Positions 8,310 to 18,440 of a stretch of DNA of 64,000 nt are shown here, in pieces. Each line of letters begins with the position of its first letter. Position 1 is the stretch's first letter. Origin of the DNA: Chlorobaculum limnaeum (lineage in GTDB: Bacteria > Bacteroidota > Chlorobiia > Chlorobiales > Chlorobiaceae); NCBI RefSeq assembly GCF_001747405.1, contig NZ_CP017305.1, positions 2,250,001 to 2,314,000 of the forward strand. Reading direction: 5' to 3'. A program made the translations under genes and the position numbers. The notes below the pieces were generated by a model. That model made no database searches. It saw only the letters and a list, made by a program, of their open reading frames with translations, and was not told where the DNA came from.

Positions 8310-9440
8310 TCACTGCTTTGCGTTCGCGGCAATCATTGCCTGGTAGCGGTCGATGAGCTGGCCGTTGACTGCGGCCCATGATTTGTCTTCGGCGAAGGCG
8401 AGGCCGCGCTCGCGCATGGTACGGAAAAGCTCGCCATCCTGCATGAGCTTCGTGCAACAGGCGTAGAAGTCGCCGACATCTCCCGCTTTGGCGACGAAAC
8501 CGCCGCCGGAGCGCTCGACCAGCTCACGGCATCCGCCGAGATCGGAGACCACGGCGGGCAGGCCGGTGGCGAGCGCTTCGAGCGCGACGTTGCAGAACGC
8601 CTCGGTGGTCGAGGGGAAAAGGAAAATGTCGCCGCTCGCGTAGGCCTCCGGAAGCGCCGCGCCGGTGAGATAGCCGGTGAAGATCGCCTCCGGCATCCGC
8701 CGCCGCATCTGCTCCTCCTCGGGGCCGGAACCGATCATCACGAAGCGTACCCGCTCGCCGAGACCCTCATCCATGAAGCGCCGGTAGAGGCTCATCACCA
8801 CCTCGATGTCCTTGTAGAGCACGAAGCGCCCGGCGTAGATGACGACCGTCCGCCCCTCAGCGTCCCACGCCTGCCGGAGCTTCGCGGAGCGGCGCGACGG
8901 GTCGAACAGCTCCCTGTCGATGCCGCGCGACCAGAGTTCCACCCGCTCGATCCCCTTGCCGGTGAGCCGCTCTCGGACGCTCTCGTTGGGCGCGAGCGTC
9001 ACGTCGCAGGCGTTGTAAAATTTCCGGAGGAAGCGCCAGACCGCCGGTTCGGCGAAGCCGAGGCGGTAGTAGCTCAGGTATGAGGGAAAATCGGTGTGGT
9101 AGGCCGAGCCGACCGGAAGCCCCTTTCGTTTCGCATAGTGCAGAAACTTGCGACCAACGATGTCGGGGGTAGAGATATGGACGATGTCGGGCGCGAACTC
9201 GTCGAGTTGCCGCTCCGTGACGGCGTTGTAGAACCCGAGCTTGTAGTCGGGATAGAGAGGAATGGGCACCGACGGCGTCAGGTTGACCGGCACCGTGCTG
9301 TTCGCTCCGGGCGTGAAATCGGGCGTCCAGACCACGACCTCGTGCCCGTTTCTGATCATGGAGGCGACAAGCTGGTAGATCGACCGGACGGCGCCATCCT
9401 TGTCCTTGACATAGGTTCCGGCATACAGGGCTACCTTCAT
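8310..9440 (-). CDS. Glycosyltransferase family 1/4 (GT-B fold)
   Basis: A 376-residue retaining glycosyltransferase of the GT4 type. The N-terminal acceptor domain (MKVALYAGTYVKDKDGAVRS, D.VHISTPDIVG) is followed by a donor domain with VIYAGRFVLYKDI, GSGPEEEQM, YASGDIFLFPSTTEAFCNVALEALATG (the E..F...LEA nucleotide-sugar motif) and VVSDLGG. It resembles glycolipid or mannosyl transferases, including SqdX-like enzymes, but the sugar and acceptor cannot be decided from sequence. It is monocistronic as far as seen. Confidence 0.85.
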   Translation of the reverse strand: MKVALYAGTYVKDKDGAVRSIYQLVASMIRNGHEVVVWTPDFTPGANSTVPVNLTPSVPIPLYPDYKLGFYNAVTERQLDEFAPDIVHISTPDIVGRKFLHYAKRKGLPVGSAYHTDFPSYLSYYRLGFAEPAVWRFLRKFYNACDVTLAPNESVRERLTGKGIERVELWSRGIDRELFDPSRRSAKLRQAWDAEGRTVVIYAGRFVLYKDIEVVMSLYRRFMDEGLGERVRFVMIGSGPEEEQMRRRMPEAIFTGYLTGAALPEAYASGDIFLFPSTTEAFCNVALEALATGLPAVVSDLGGCRELVERSGGGFVAKAGDVGDFYACCTKLMQDGELFRTMRERGLAFAEDKSWAAVNGQLIDRYQAMIAANAKQ

Positions 9441-9613
9441 ATCGACGACGGCAAAAAACTGAAAATCATTGCATCTGACTCATGGAACAACGAAGCCCGC
9501 CCGGCAAAAACCGGCAGGCCGTTGCTCGCCCTTTCAGGGTCAGTCAAAGGTAATATTTCCCGCTTAAAAAGCCGCGCCGCCGCTGAAGATTGCGGAATAC
9601 CGAGCACGACGCT

Positions 9614-10081
9614 CTACTGGCTGGCGGCGATGCCTCCCACCACCGGATTGACCAGGCGCTTGTAATCGTACCACGAAAGCCGGAGCAGCTCGCGGTGGGT
9701 TCCGGCGTTGAAAACGATGTCGGCGCTCTCGTCAAGTTCGTCGTCCGCGTAGACCGCCATGCCGTAGAGATTGCCGAAGGGCGGCATCGCGCCGATTTCG
9801 CACTCGGGAAACAGACCGCTGAACTCCACCTCTTCGGCAAGGGCGACATCGCGAGAGCCGCACAGTTCGCGGAGCTTGTCGAAATCGAGATGACGCGCGG
9901 CGTGCAGGAGCGCCATCGCCATGTTGCCGTCGATGGCGACCATGACCGTTTTGACCAGCTCGTTGCCCGACACGTGCGCGACGGCAGCGATCTCCTGCGC
10001 CGTGTAGGCCGGAGAGTGGCTGATAACGAAGTACTTGACGCGGTGGCTGTCGAGGAACTCCCGTAACCTTTTGATAGGCAT
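9614..10081 (-). CDS. YbaK/EbsC-type aminoacyl-tRNA deacylase
   Basis: A 155-residue YbaK/ProX-domain protein that hydrolyses mischarged tRNA in trans. Family features are HSPAYTAQEIAAVAHVSGNELVKTVMV (with the conserved lysine K44) and the C-terminal IGAMPPFGNLYGMAVYAD..., typical of the YeaK/ProXp branch. It is preceded on the minus strand by a patatin-like gene about 95 bp away. The exact mischarged tRNA (Cys-tRNAPro, Ala-tRNAPro or other) is undetermined. Confidence 0.85.
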   Translation of the reverse strand: MPIKRLREFLDSHRVKYFVISHSPAYTAQEIAAVAHVSGNELVKTVMVAIDGNMAMALLHAARHLDFDKLRELCGSRDVALAEEVEFSGLFPECEIGAMPPFGNLYGMAVYADDELDESADIVFNAGTHRELLRLSWYDYKRLVNPVVGGIAASQ

Positions 10082-10176
10082 AGCATCCTCCCTGTTTTTG
10101 TGTTGAACCGCTGAATTTTACAGAACGCAAACCACCGCCTTTGCATTCCCGGTTCCGGCGCGAAACGACCGAAACT

Positions 10177-10959
10177 TCAGCGGTGAGCCGCCATCCAGGC
10201 CTCGAGCAGGGGGCGCGACTCGCGGTAACCGGTGTCGAGAATCTCCGGCACGGCGGACATATCGACCAGGCTGAAGCGGGAGAGATCGGGCGTGATGACC
10301 AGATCGGACTCCCTGATCTGAATCTGCGAAATGGCGCGCATGGCGCTGTAGAAGGCATTGAGCAACAGGTCGGGCAAGTGCTCGGGCCGCCGGAAGCTGT
10401 GGCGGCCAAAGAGGTCGATGCAGACGATCTTGCTCGCGCCCATCTCCTTCAGCGGAGAGACCGGCACGTTTTCGACCAGCACGCCATCCACCAGCAGCAT
10501 CTCGCCCTGCTCCACAGGTTTGAAAATGCCGGGAATCGACGAACTCGCCATCACCGCCGTGGCCACGTCCCCCTTGCGCAGCACCACCTCGTTGCCGGTG
10601 CAGATGTCGGTCGCCACGATCGCCAGCGGCACCGGGGCATCCTCGATGCGACGCGAGCCGAGCTGTTTCCTGACGATTTCGCCGAACTTGCGGTTCGAGA
10701 GCAGGCCATAGCTGGAGATGGTGAGGCCCGAAAGATCGTACCAGTCGAGGTCGAGCGCCACCGCCTCGATCTCCCGCCAGCTTTTGCCGAAGGCATGCAT
10801 CGCCGCGATGAACGAGCCGATGCTGGTGCCCGCCACGCACTCCGCCCGAAAGCCGCTCTCTTCCATCGCCCTGAGCACGCCGATGTGCGCCGCGCCCAGC
10901 ACCACGCCGCCGCCAAAGGCGAGACCCGTCCGCTTCGAAGTCTTGTCCGCTCTCTCCAT
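10177..10959 (-). CDS. Patatin-like phospholipase (RssA-type)
   Basis: A 260-residue cytosolic patatin-domain acyl hydrolase. The oxyanion-hole glycine run is [16 protein letters not shown] (14-29), the nucleophile elbow is GTSIGS with S46, and the catalytic Asp lies in [12 protein letters not shown] (near residue 153). The length matches RssA-like proteins. It starts 5 bp after the stop of the aldehyde dehydrogenase, so the two are probably co-transcribed; a role in lipid turnover is an inference. Confidence 0.85.
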   Translation of the reverse strand: MERADKTSKRTGLAFGGGVVLGAAHIGVLRAMEESGFRAECVAGTSIGSFIAAMHAFGKSWREIEAVALDLDWYDLSGLTISSYGLLSNRKFGEIVRKQLGSRRIEDAPVPLAIVATDICTGNEVVLRKGDVATAVMASSSIPGIFKPVEQGEMLLVDGVLVENVPVSPLKEMGASKIVCIDLFGRHSFRRPEHLPDLLLNAFYSAMRAISQIQIRESDLVITPDLSRFSLVDMSAVPEILDTGYRESRPLLEAWMAAHR

Positions 10960-10964
10960 GATCT

Positions 10965-12353
10965 CTATGAAAAAAAGGTGAACAGCCGTTTGAGAAAAGC
11001 AATCCCCCGTTCGCTGTAGGGCGGATAGCGCAGATCGGGATCGGGAAAAGCGCTTCGCCGGAGCACGCTCCTCGGCGCGGTGAAGGTCTCGAATCCCGCT
11101 TTGCCGTGATAGAGACCGATGCCGCTCACGCTGCGCCCGCCGAAGGGCAGGCCGGGAATCGCGGCCTGAAAAAGCAGATCGTTGCAGCAGACGCCGCCGC
11201 TCCGGGTATGCTCTTGCAGATAACGCAGCTCCGCGCGGTCGCGGGAGAAGAGATAGATGGCGAGCGGGTCGGGACGGGAGCGCACCTGTTCGGCCGCCTC
11301 CGCGAGCGTCGAAAATGCGAGCACCGGCAGCACCGGACCGAAAATCTCCTCCTCCATGAGCCGGGAAGCGGGCGGAACGTTCCGGACAATCGTCGGCGCG
11401 ACAGAGCGCCGCTCCTCGCTGGACTCGCCGCCCGCGACCAGATCGCCCTCGCGCTGCAACGCTTCAAGCCGCCGGAACGCCCGCGCGTCCACGATGCGGC
11501 CATAGTGTGGGCTCGATGCGGGATCGGAACCGTAAAACTTCACCAGCGCCTCCGCAATCAGCTCGAGCAGGCGAGCTTCGACCGACTCGTCCACGAGCAG
11601 GTAATCGGGCGCGATGCAGGTCTGCCCGGCGTTCAGGAACTTGGCCCACGCGATCCGCCGCGCCGCCACGCGCAGATTGGCCTTCGCCGTCACGATGACA
11701 GGACTTTTGCCGCCGAGTTCGAGCGTCACCGGCGTGAGGTGCCGCGCCGCCGCCTGCATCACCTCACGCCCCTTCCGGCGGCTGCCCGTGAAAAAGATAT
11801 GGTCGAAACGATGTTCGAGCAGCCCCGCCGACACCGTCCCGTCCCCCTCGACCACCTCGATCCCGGCGGGATCGAGATAGCTCCCGAGTCCGGCGGCAAG
11901 AAGGCGCGACGTGGCAGGAGCCATCTCCGAAGGCTTCACCACCGCGCAGTTCCCGCCGGCGAGAGCGCCGATGAGCGGGGCCAGGCAAAGCTGCAACGGA
12001 TAGTTCCATGCGCCGATGATGAGCACGATGCCAAGCGGATCGCGTTCGACGACGGCGCGGCCCGGCTGGTAGGGCAGCGGCACCGAAACCCGCCGGGGCC
12101 GCATCCAATGCCGGAGGTGCTTCAGCGCGTGCCGGATCTCGCTCCGCAGATAACCGGTCTCGGTCAGCCATGTCTCGGCAGGCGGCTTGCGAAGATCGGC
12201 ATGAAGCGCACTGGCGATCTCATCTTCCCGCTCCCGGAGAAACGCATCCAGCCCCCGAAGCTGCGCGCGCCGCCACCCGGCAGAGCGCGTCGCGCCGCTG
12301 TCGAAGTATCGCCGGAGTCCGGCATGTGCGTCAGCGTCGTATGGGTGGGTCAT
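10965..12353 (-). CDS. Aldehyde dehydrogenase family protein (class 3-like)
   Basis: A 462-residue NAD(P)-dependent aldehyde dehydrogenase that oxidises aldehydes to acids. Signatures are [11 protein letters not shown] (catalytic Glu), [13 protein letters not shown] (catalytic Cys) and [11 protein letters not shown]. The length and C-terminal [22 protein letters not shown] segment match ALDH3/fatty aldehyde dehydrogenases. Being upstream of the patatin gene suggests that lipid-derived aldehydes are a plausible substrate, which is an inference. Confidence 0.9.
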   Translation of the reverse strand: MTHPYDADAHAGLRRYFDSGATRSAGWRRAQLRGLDAFLREREDEIASALHADLRKPPAETWLTETGYLRSEIRHALKHLRHWMRPRRVSVPLPYQPGRAVVERDPLGIVLIIGAWNYPLQLCLAPLIGALAGGNCAVVKPSEMAPATSRLLAAGLGSYLDPAGIEVVEGDGTVSAGLLEHRFDHIFFTGSRRKGREVMQAAARHLTPVTLELGGKSPVIVTAKANLRVAARRIAWAKFLNAGQTCIAPDYLLVDESVEARLLELIAEALVKFYGSDPASSPHYGRIVDARAFRRLEALQREGDLVAGGESSEERRSVAPTIVRNVPPASRLMEEEIFGPVLPVLAFSTLAEAAEQVRSRPDPLAIYLFSRDRAELRYLQEHTRSGGVCCNDLLFQAAIPGLPFGGRSVSGIGLYHGKAGFETFTAPRSVLRRSAFPDPDLRYPPYSERGIAFLKRLFTFFS

Positions 12354-12558
12354 GGTTCGGGTTGATTTCAGGCAGCCTTGATATTTCTGTAGCGATGCAT
12401 TGTCTTCTCTGGCTCTTCAATCCATCGGCAAAAAAACTGAGGTATCCCGATAAATGTAGCAATATCGGCCATTATGAATCGTATTTTTGCCGGTCTGGCT
12501 CTGCGGATGTAACTTCCCGAAGCCAAAGACACAACCCTCAATCAACGCGAATACTTAT

Positions 12559-13311
12559 ATGGAATGGATTTTCAGTCCTGAGGCCTGGATTGCCCTTTTG
12601 ACGCTGACGACGCTCGAGATCGTCCTCGGCATAGACAACATCATCTTCATCACCATCATTGTCGGACGGCTTCCCGCCGAGCAGCGGAACTCCGGGCGGG
12701 TGCTCGGCCTCGGGCTGGCGATGCTCACCCGCATCGCGCTCCTGCTATCGATCACCTGGGTGATGAAGCTGACGGCGGATCTTTTCACGGTGTACGGCCA
12801 CGGCGTCACCGGCCGCGACCTCATCCTCATCGGCGGTGGCCTGTTCCTGCTCGCCAAGAGCACCCACGAGATCCACCACAGCCTCGAAGGCGGCGATGAG
12901 ATCCACAAGGAACACTCTTCCTCGGGCTTCATCATGACGCTCCTCCAGATCGCCGTCATCGACATCATCTTTTCGCTCGACTCGGTCATCACGGCCGTCG
13001 GTCTCGCCGAAGACATTCAGGTCATGATCATCGCCATCATGATCGCGGTCGTCGTGATGATGCTCGCCGCCAAAACGATCAGCGAGTTTGTCGAGCGCCA
13101 TCCGACCATCAAGATGCTCGCCCTGAGCTTCCTGATCCTGGTCGGCGCGACGCTGGTTGCCGAAGGGGCCGGATTCGAGTTCCCGAAAGGCTACATCTAT
13201 TTCGCGATGGCCTTCTCGGTCGGCGTGGAGATGCTCAACATCCGCCTGCGCGGCAAAGAGAGCAAGCCGGTGCAACTCTACAAAACCATGGAGGAGGAAG
13301 AGACGATCTGA
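12559..13311 (+). CDS. TerC/YgdQ family integral membrane protein
   Basis: A 250-residue inner-membrane protein with about seven hydrophobic segments. The TerC-family acidic motifs are visible: TLEIVLGIDNIIFITI near the N-terminus and IDIIFSLDSVITAVGL in the middle (conserved Asp residues in membranes). The start at 12559 gives the usual family N-terminus MEWIFSPEAW. Family members are linked to metal (Mn2+) export or tellurite resistance. I found no yybP-ykoY riboswitch in the 200-bp leader. Confidence 0.9.
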   Translation: MEWIFSPEAWIALLTLTTLEIVLGIDNIIFITIIVGRLPAEQRNSGRVLGLGLAMLTRIALLLSITWVMKLTADLFTVYGHGVTGRDLILIGGGLFLLAKSTHEIHHSLEGGDEIHKEHSSSGFIMTLLQIAVIDIIFSLDSVITAVGLAEDIQVMIIAIMIAVVVMMLAAKTISEFVERHPTIKMLALSFLILVGATLVAEGAGFEFPKGYIYFAMAFSVGVEMLNIRLRGKESKPVQLYKTMEEEETI

Positions 13312-13472
13312 GCGCGGCTGCGGGGAACCATTTTCTGGCATCTTAAAGTTCTTTGAAATAGCGCAACAACAAAAGCTACTGACCGCGAAGTCTGACAGGC
13401 GGCTTTCCGATTCCGGCGGAAGGCCGCTTCCGGTTGACGCTCTTTCTCTGTCCGGAAAAAGGAGCATAAAAC

Positions 13473-15902
13473 ATGCCTGTTCCCGAAAAACTCCTCCCCG
13501 CGCAACTCTTCAACCGGTGTGACCCCGGTGAATTTGCATTCAGCACCACCGCCGATCTCGATGGCTCGACAGAAATCGCAGGCCAGGAGCGCGCGCTCGA
13601 TGCGATCCGGCTCGGCATGGGCATCCGGCGCGACGGGTTCAACCTCTTCGCCCTCGGCCCGTCCGGAACCGGCAAGGAGACCACCGTGCTCCAATTTCTC
13701 AATGCCATCGCGCCGAAAGAGGCGCGACCCGACGACTGGTGCTACGTTTACAATTTCGACAAACCGCGCAGCCCCAAAGCGCTCCGCCTGCCGCCCGGCC
13801 AGGCGTGCCGCCTGAGCGACGACATGGATCATCTCGTCGAGACGCTCTTCGGCGTCATGCCCGCCGCCTTCAGCAGCGAAGAGTACCAGTCACGGGAAAA
13901 AGAGATCGGCGAGGCGTTGCAGGAGAAGCAGTCAAGCGCCATCGAATCGATTGAACACGATGCGCAGGAGCACGAAATCACCCTCATCCGCACTCCGGGA
14001 GGCTTCGCTTTTGCGCCGATTCACGAGGGCAAGGTTATCGCGCCCGACGTTTACATGCAAATGAAACAGGAGGAGCGCGACAAGATCGAAAAAGAGACAA
14101 ACCGCCTCCGCGACAGTCTGCAATCGATCATGGCGCAGTTCCCCAAGTGGCAGCGCGAAACCGCCGACAAGATCAAGGAGCTGAACCGCGAGGTTTCGGC
14201 ATTCGCCCTCAAACCGCTCATGGATGAAATCAGAGCCAGATACAAAGAGGTCGAAGAGGTGCTGCGCTATCTCGACGAGGTCGAGCACGATATGATCGAA
14301 AACTTCGGCCAGTTCCTCGAAAAGGAGACGCCCGAAGAGGGGCCGTTCATGATGATGCCTCCGCAATTCAGCCCGGCAGGACGCAAGCGCTCCGCCGTGC
14401 GCTACCGGGTGAACGTGATGATCGACAACAGCAAGCTCGACGGCGCGCCGGTGATTCTCGAAGACAAACCCGCCACGCAGAACCTCGTGGGCGACATCGA
14501 GCACGCCGCGCAGATGGGTACGCTCATCACCGACTTCACCCTCATCAAGCCGGGCGCGCTGCACCGGGCAAACGGCGGCTACCTCATCCTCGACGCCAGA
14601 CGGCTGCTGCTCGAACCCTTCGCCTGGGAGGCACTCAAAAAAGCGCTCCGCACCCGCCAGATCCGCATCGAATCGCTCGCCCAACTCTACAGCCTGGTCA
14701 GCACCATTTCGCTCGAACCGGAACCCGTTCCGCTCGATCTCAAGGTCGTTTTGCTCGGCGAACGGCGCCTCTACTACCTCCTGAGCACCTACGACCCCGA
14801 CTTCAACGAGCTGTTCAAGATCGCCGCCGATTTCGAGAACGACATGAAGCGTAACGCTGAAACGCACCTTGCCTACGCTCGCCTCGTCGGCTCGATAGCC
14901 GCGAGAGACAAGCTCCTGCCCTTCGAGCGCGACGCGGTGGCCCGGATCATCGAGCACGGCTCCCGCATGGCGGGCGACGCCACCCGCCTCTCCTCGAACC
15001 TTCAGGCGATCCGCGACCTCGCGCACGAGGCGGAGTACCACGCCGCGCAAAACAAGCGGACGCAGGTGAGCGCCGACGACGTCGAGGCGATGCTCGAAGC
15101 GCAGCGATACCGCGCGGCGCGGATTCAGGAGCGGATGCGGGATGCGATGATGCGCGGGACGATCCTGATCGACACCTCCTCGGAACAGGTCGGCCAGATC
15201 AACGGCCTCTCGGTCTATTCGCTGGGCGAAGAGAGCTTCGGCACGCCGAGCCGCATCACGGCGCGGGTGCGCCTCGGCAAGGGCGAGGTGATCGACATCG
15301 AGCGCGAGGTCGAAATGGGCGGGCCGATCCACTCGAAAGGGGTGATGATTCTGTCGGGCTTCCTCGGCTCGCGTTACGCCGCCGAGCAGCCGCTCTCGCT
15401 TTCGGCGACGCTGGTCTTCGAGCAATCCTACGGCGGCATCGAGGGCGACAGCGCCTCCTCCACCGAGCTCTACGCCCTGCTCTCGGCGATTTCGGGCATT
15501 CCGATCCGGCAGTGGCTGGCCGTCACCGGCTCGGTCAACCAGCACGGCCAGGTGCAGGCCATCGGCGGTGTGAATGAAAAAATCGAGGGATTTTTCGATC
15601 TTTGCCGCGAGCGCGGCCTCGACGGACGCCACGGCGTCCTGATCCCGGCCTCGAACGTCAAGCATCTGATGCTCCGGAAGGACATCGTCAGGGCGGTGGA
15701 AGAGGGCCTGTTCTCGATCTGGCCGGTCACGCACATCGACGAGGGGATCGAAATTCTGACCGGCGTTCCGGCGGGCACCCCCGATGCATCGGGCGCATGG
15801 CCGGAGGGCACGGTCAACGAGAAGGTTTATGGGCGACTCAAGGCGATGGCCGAAAAGCAGAAGTCGTTCGGGAAAAAACCGGACGGCGAACCGGAAAAAT
15901 GA
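13473..15902 (+). CDS. Lon-like ATP-dependent protease (AAA_32/LonB-related)
   Basis: An 809-residue protein with an N-terminal AAA ATPase (Walker [10 protein letters not shown], residues 62-70), a long helical insertion (about 150-290), and a C-terminal Lon S16 protease domain. The catalytic dyad is Ser660 in EGDSASS and Lys703 in GGVNEKIEG. It lacks the N-terminal Lon substrate-binding domain and belongs to the Lon-related family widespread in Chlorobi and proteobacteria. It probably degrades misfolded or regulatory proteins. It is monocistronic, with a repeat region downstream. Confidence 0.9.
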   Translation: MPVPEKLLPAQLFNRCDPGEFAFSTTADLDGSTEIAGQERALDAIRLGMGIRRDGFNLFALGPSGTGKETTVLQFLNAIAPKEARPDDWCYVYNFDKPRSPKALRLPPGQACRLSDDMDHLVETLFGVMPAAFSSEEYQSREKEIGEALQEKQSSAIESIEHDAQEHEITLIRTPGGFAFAPIHEGKVIAPDVYMQMKQEERDKIEKETNRLRDSLQSIMAQFPKWQRETADKIKELNREVSAFALKPLMDEIRARYKEVEEVLRYLDEVEHDMIENFGQFLEKETPEEGPFMMMPPQFSPAGRKRSAVRYRVNVMIDNSKLDGAPVILEDKPATQNLVGDIEHAAQMGTLITDFTLIKPGALHRANGGYLILDARRLLLEPFAWEALKKALRTRQIRIESLAQLYSLVSTISLEPEPVPLDLKVVLLGERRLYYLLSTYDPDFNELFKIAADFENDMKRNAETHLAYARLVGSIAARDKLLPFERDAVARIIEHGSRMAGDATRLSSNLQAIRDLAHEAEYHAAQNKRTQVSADDVEAMLEAQRYRAARIQERMRDAMMRGTILIDTSSEQVGQINGLSVYSLGEESFGTPSRITARVRLGKGEVIDIEREVEMGGPIHSKGVMILSGFLGSRYAAEQPLSLSATLVFEQSYGGIEGDSASSTELYALLSAISGIPIRQWLAVTGSVNQHGQVQAIGGVNEKIEGFFDLCRERGLDGRHGVLIPASNVKHLMLRKDIVRAVEEGLFSIWPVTHIDEGIEILTGVPAGTPDASGAWPEGTVNEKVYGRLKAMAEKQKSFGKKPDGEPEK

Positions 15903-15944
15903 TGTGATCCTGAGTTGACGGAAAAGGCGGCTGAAGCGCGAAAA

Positions 15945-16156
15945 TCGATGTTACATTCAGGAGGGTTTCAACCCGACGGATATTCTGAACTTTTACATTC
16001 ACATTGCCCCGGTTTTCAAACCGGGGAACTTGAGAAGAGCAATCGCCGCCAGGGAAAGATATTGGGCTAAAGCCCTGATTTATTTTGTTTTATCCGCATA
16101 CCCCGGACTGAAGTCCGGGGCAATTGCTTAAGAGTTTTAATGACCGGAGTAAGAAC
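15945..16156. repeat. Dispersed palindromic repeats between lon-like gene and usp
   Basis: A short unit (CATTCAGGAGGGTTTCAACC, CCCCGGTTTTCAAACCGGGG) is followed by a full copy of the common unit (GGGCTAAAGCCC...CCCCGGACTGAAGTCCGGGG...CTTAAGAGTTTTAATGACCGGAGTAA). The unit runs to the very start of the universal stress protein gene and supplies the GGAG in front of its ATG. Confidence 0.8.
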
Positions 16157-16157
16157 G

Positions 16158-16991
16158 ATGACACACCGCATCATCCACTCGATCGCCGTCGCCATCGACT
16201 GCTCGCCGCACAGCAAGGCCTCGCTCGAAGCCGCCGCCGAGATGGCCGCGCGGCTGAAGGCGGAGCTGATCGGCATCTTCGTCGAAGACATCAACCTCCT
16301 TCGCGTGGCGGGCCTGCCCTTCGCCGAGGAGGTGCGGCTTTACAGCTCGACCACCGCGAAGCTCGATACAGCGCAACTCGAACGCCTGCTCAGACTCCAG
16401 GCGGAGCAGGCACGGGAGCTGTTGCGACACACCGCCGAAGCCCGCACGCTCCGACACACCTTCCGCGTGCTGCGGGGCCTGGTTTCCGAGCAGATCATGC
16501 TGGCCGCGCCCGAAGCAGACATGCTCGTGCTTGGCCGAAGCGGACGCTCGCCGTCATGCCGCAAGGGCCTCGGCTCGACGGCCCGCACGGCGCTCCACGA
16601 GTGCAAGATGAACGTGATGCTGATGCGCCCCGGCGTCACCGCCGCCGAAGGGCCGCTCCTGGTGCTCTGCGACGACTCGGAAGCCTCGAAACGCGCCCTC
16701 AGGACAGCGCTCGAAATCGCCGGGCCGACAAGCACGCTGAACCTGCTCGTCACCGATCCCGATCCGGAAGCCATCGGGCACTGCAAACAGGAAACGGATG
16801 CGATGCTGAACGGGCGAACCATCGAAGCAGAATACTACCACATCCCCTTCACCGAAGGCAAGCAACTCGCCAGCTTCATCCGCATGATCGACTCCGGCCT
16901 CGTCGTCATCGGCGAAGGCATGAACCTCCCCGCCGAAACCCTCCGCGAACTGATCGACAACATCGACTACCCGGTGCTGGTGGTGCGGTGA
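16158..16991 (+). CDS. Universal stress protein family, two-domain
   Basis: A 277-residue protein with a UspA-like N-terminal domain (IAVAIDCSPHSKASLEAAAEMAARL, LVLGRSGRSPSCRKGLGSTARTALHECKMNVMLMRP) and a more degenerate second alpha/beta domain (LLVLCDDSEASKRALRTALEIAG). The ATG at 16158 is preferred over an in-frame ATG at 16140, because the latter belongs to the end of a dispersed repeat. A GGAG about 10 bases upstream comes from that repeat. Target and nucleotide binding are unknown. Confidence 0.8.
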   Translation: MTHRIIHSIAVAIDCSPHSKASLEAAAEMAARLKAELIGIFVEDINLLRVAGLPFAEEVRLYSSTTAKLDTAQLERLLRLQAEQARELLRHTAEARTLRHTFRVLRGLVSEQIMLAAPEADMLVLGRSGRSPSCRKGLGSTARTALHECKMNVMLMRPGVTAAEGPLLVLCDDSEASKRALRTALEIAGPTSTLNLLVTDPDPEAIGHCKQETDAMLNGRTIEAEYYHIPFTEGKQLASFIRMIDSGLVVIGEGMNLPAETLRELIDNIDYPVLVVR

Positions 16992-16992
16992 A

Positions 16993-17075
16993 TTATGAGT
17001 TATGAATTATGAATTGAAGAAAAGTCTTCGATAGTGGGCGGGCTCATGCTCCTCTTACCCTTTCGTCCTTTTCGT
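16993..17075. repeat. ~80-bp direct repeat, left copy
   Basis: ATTATGAATTATGAATTGAAGA and the following TGCGATAG/GGGGTCATGCTC-like stretch up to CGTCC recur at 18296-18375. The two copies flank the AhpD-like gene in the same orientation. Their similarity is imperfect but spans the whole block. Confidence 0.6.
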
Positions 17076-17084
17076 CCCTTATTG

Positions 17085-17220
17085 CTCCAGCCATTAAAAC
17101 TCTTAAACAATTGCCCCGTACTTTAGTCCGGGGTATGTGGATAAAACAAAATAAATCAGGGCTTTAGCCCAATATCTTTCAAGAGCGGCAATTGCAATTT
17201 TTTGTTGCCGGAGTAATAAG
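17085..17220. repeat. Dispersed palindromic repeat overlapping the end of the AhpD-like gene
   Basis: A full copy of the common unit (TTGCTCCAGCCATTAAAACTC...CCCGTACTTTAGTCCGGGG...GGGCTTTAGCCC...TTGTTGCCGGAGTAAT). The last ~20 codons of the neighbouring minus-strand gene lie inside it. Confidence 0.8.
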
Positions 17221-18283
17221 TCCCTTTTGTCCCTTCCTTCATCCATCCCGCAATCCGCTCGGCGGCAAGAAACGCCCCCCACGCGGCAGTTTCGAGCAGT
17301 GCGCGGCTGTCGAGACCAGCTCGCCTGGATGACTCGATTTCGCCGCTGTCAACCGCCCATGAGGCCATAGCGGCAAGCAGCGCCAGACGCGCCTGGGGCC
17401 GCAGCCGCTCCGACAATTCGCTCACCACGGAATCGAGCCATCCCTTCCCGAGGCCAGGCGGCTCGCCCTCCCATGCGGAGACCTGCCGCTTCACCAGCGC
17501 CTGCACCTCGGGATCAACCGACTCATCGGCGGCGCTACGGATTGCATCCGCGAAGCGTAGCAGGCCGCCCGCCACCGCCGGATCATCCTCCGCCCAGCCG
17601 AACGCCTCCGGCAGCTTCATGGCCGGAATGCCGGTCAGGAACACCCCCGGCTCGGCGCTGATACGCACGATTCGCCCCGATGTCACACGGCTGAAAATCC
17701 GAAACGCCTGATCTCCGACCACCGGCACCTTGCCGACAACGGGCATCATCGTATCGTCGAGAAAGATGTTGACCATCCGGTTGATGTAGTGAAACAGCAC
17801 CGCCGTGGCCATGAACGCGGGAGCCTGCCGCTTCGTGAAGGGCGGCGGCCCGGCGGAAAGCGAGGCTTCGCGGCCCGTCGCCGAAGCCCACGCCGCAAAC
17901 GTCGCAAGCGCTCCGCCCGATTGCCCGCCAGCCGTGAGCGCATCGAGCGCCGGGCGGTCATCCGCGCCAAGCAGCATCGAGGTGTGCGCCTGCATGCAGT
18001 AAGGGCAGCGGTTGGCTTGCGACACCGCGACCGCGATCAGCTCCTTCATCGCCCGATCAGGCCCGGCGACGAGCGACTCACGGCACGCGCTCCAAACACC
18101 CGCCATGAGCCGCGGATTCAGATGGTGCAACGTGACCGGCGGCACGGCCATGAACTCCGCATCGAGCTGGCGATAAACCTCCGCCGCCAGCCCGGAGGCC
18201 CGGGCGATCTCAGGAGCCGGAAGCCACCGGATCGACAAAGGCGTCAGATGCCTGAAGATGAACTGTTCGATCGAACGAAGCAC
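17156..18283 (-). CDS. AhpD-like carboxymuconolactone decarboxylase family protein
   Basis: A 375-residue protein with the AhpD redox motif C93-P-Y-C96...H100 (NRCPYCMQAH) in a helical core. It is larger than AhpD itself (~175 residues), because a second helical region follows. Such proteins act as thiol-disulfide peroxidase partners, so a role in oxidative stress is plausible but unproven. The C-terminus (SGNKKLQLPLLKDIGLKP) is translated from a dispersed palindromic repeat that has replaced the native end. The gene is flanked by an 80-bp direct repeat, suggesting transfer or duplication as a unit. Confidence 0.65.
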   Translation of the reverse strand: MLRSIEQFIFRHLTPLSIRWLPAPEIARASGLAAEVYRQLDAEFMAVPPVTLHHLNPRLMAGVWSACRESLVAGPDRAMKELIAVAVSQANRCPYCMQAHTSMLLGADDRPALDALTAGGQSGGALATFAAWASATGREASLSAGPPPFTKRQAPAFMATAVLFHYINRMVNIFLDDTMMPVVGKVPVVGDQAFRIFSRVTSGRIVRISAEPGVFLTGIPAMKLPEAFGWAEDDPAVAGGLLRFADAIRSAADESVDPEVQALVKRQVSAWEGEPPGLGKGWLDSVVSELSERLRPQARLALLAAMASWAVDSGEIESSRRAGLDSRALLETAAWGAFLAAERIAGWMKEGTKGTYYSGNKKLQLPLLKDIGLKP

Positions 18284-18295
18284 GGAGCTGGAAAT

Positions 18296-18375
18296 TATGA
18301 ATTATGAATTGAAGATTGGTCTGCGATAGCGGGGTCATGCTCTTCCGACCCTTTTGTCCTTGTAGTCCTTTTGCC
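18296..18375. repeat. ~80-bp direct repeat, right copy
   Basis: Matches 16993-17075 (ATTATGAATTATGAATTGAAGA, then a GCGATAG...TCATGCTC...CC.TTTTGTCC series). Inverted remnants (TTCATAACTCATAACTCATCATT) follow near 18411-18435. Confidence 0.55.
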
Positions 18376-18440
18376 AGTCATGGCGGGGGCGCTCGGCTCT
18401 CGCGGAATTCAATTCATAACTCATAACTCATCATTCTCTT

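Noticed and set aside
12354-12558. yybP-ykoY manganese riboswitch upstream of the TerC gene
   Set aside because: TerC-family genes often have one, but the conserved core sequences are not visible in the leader.
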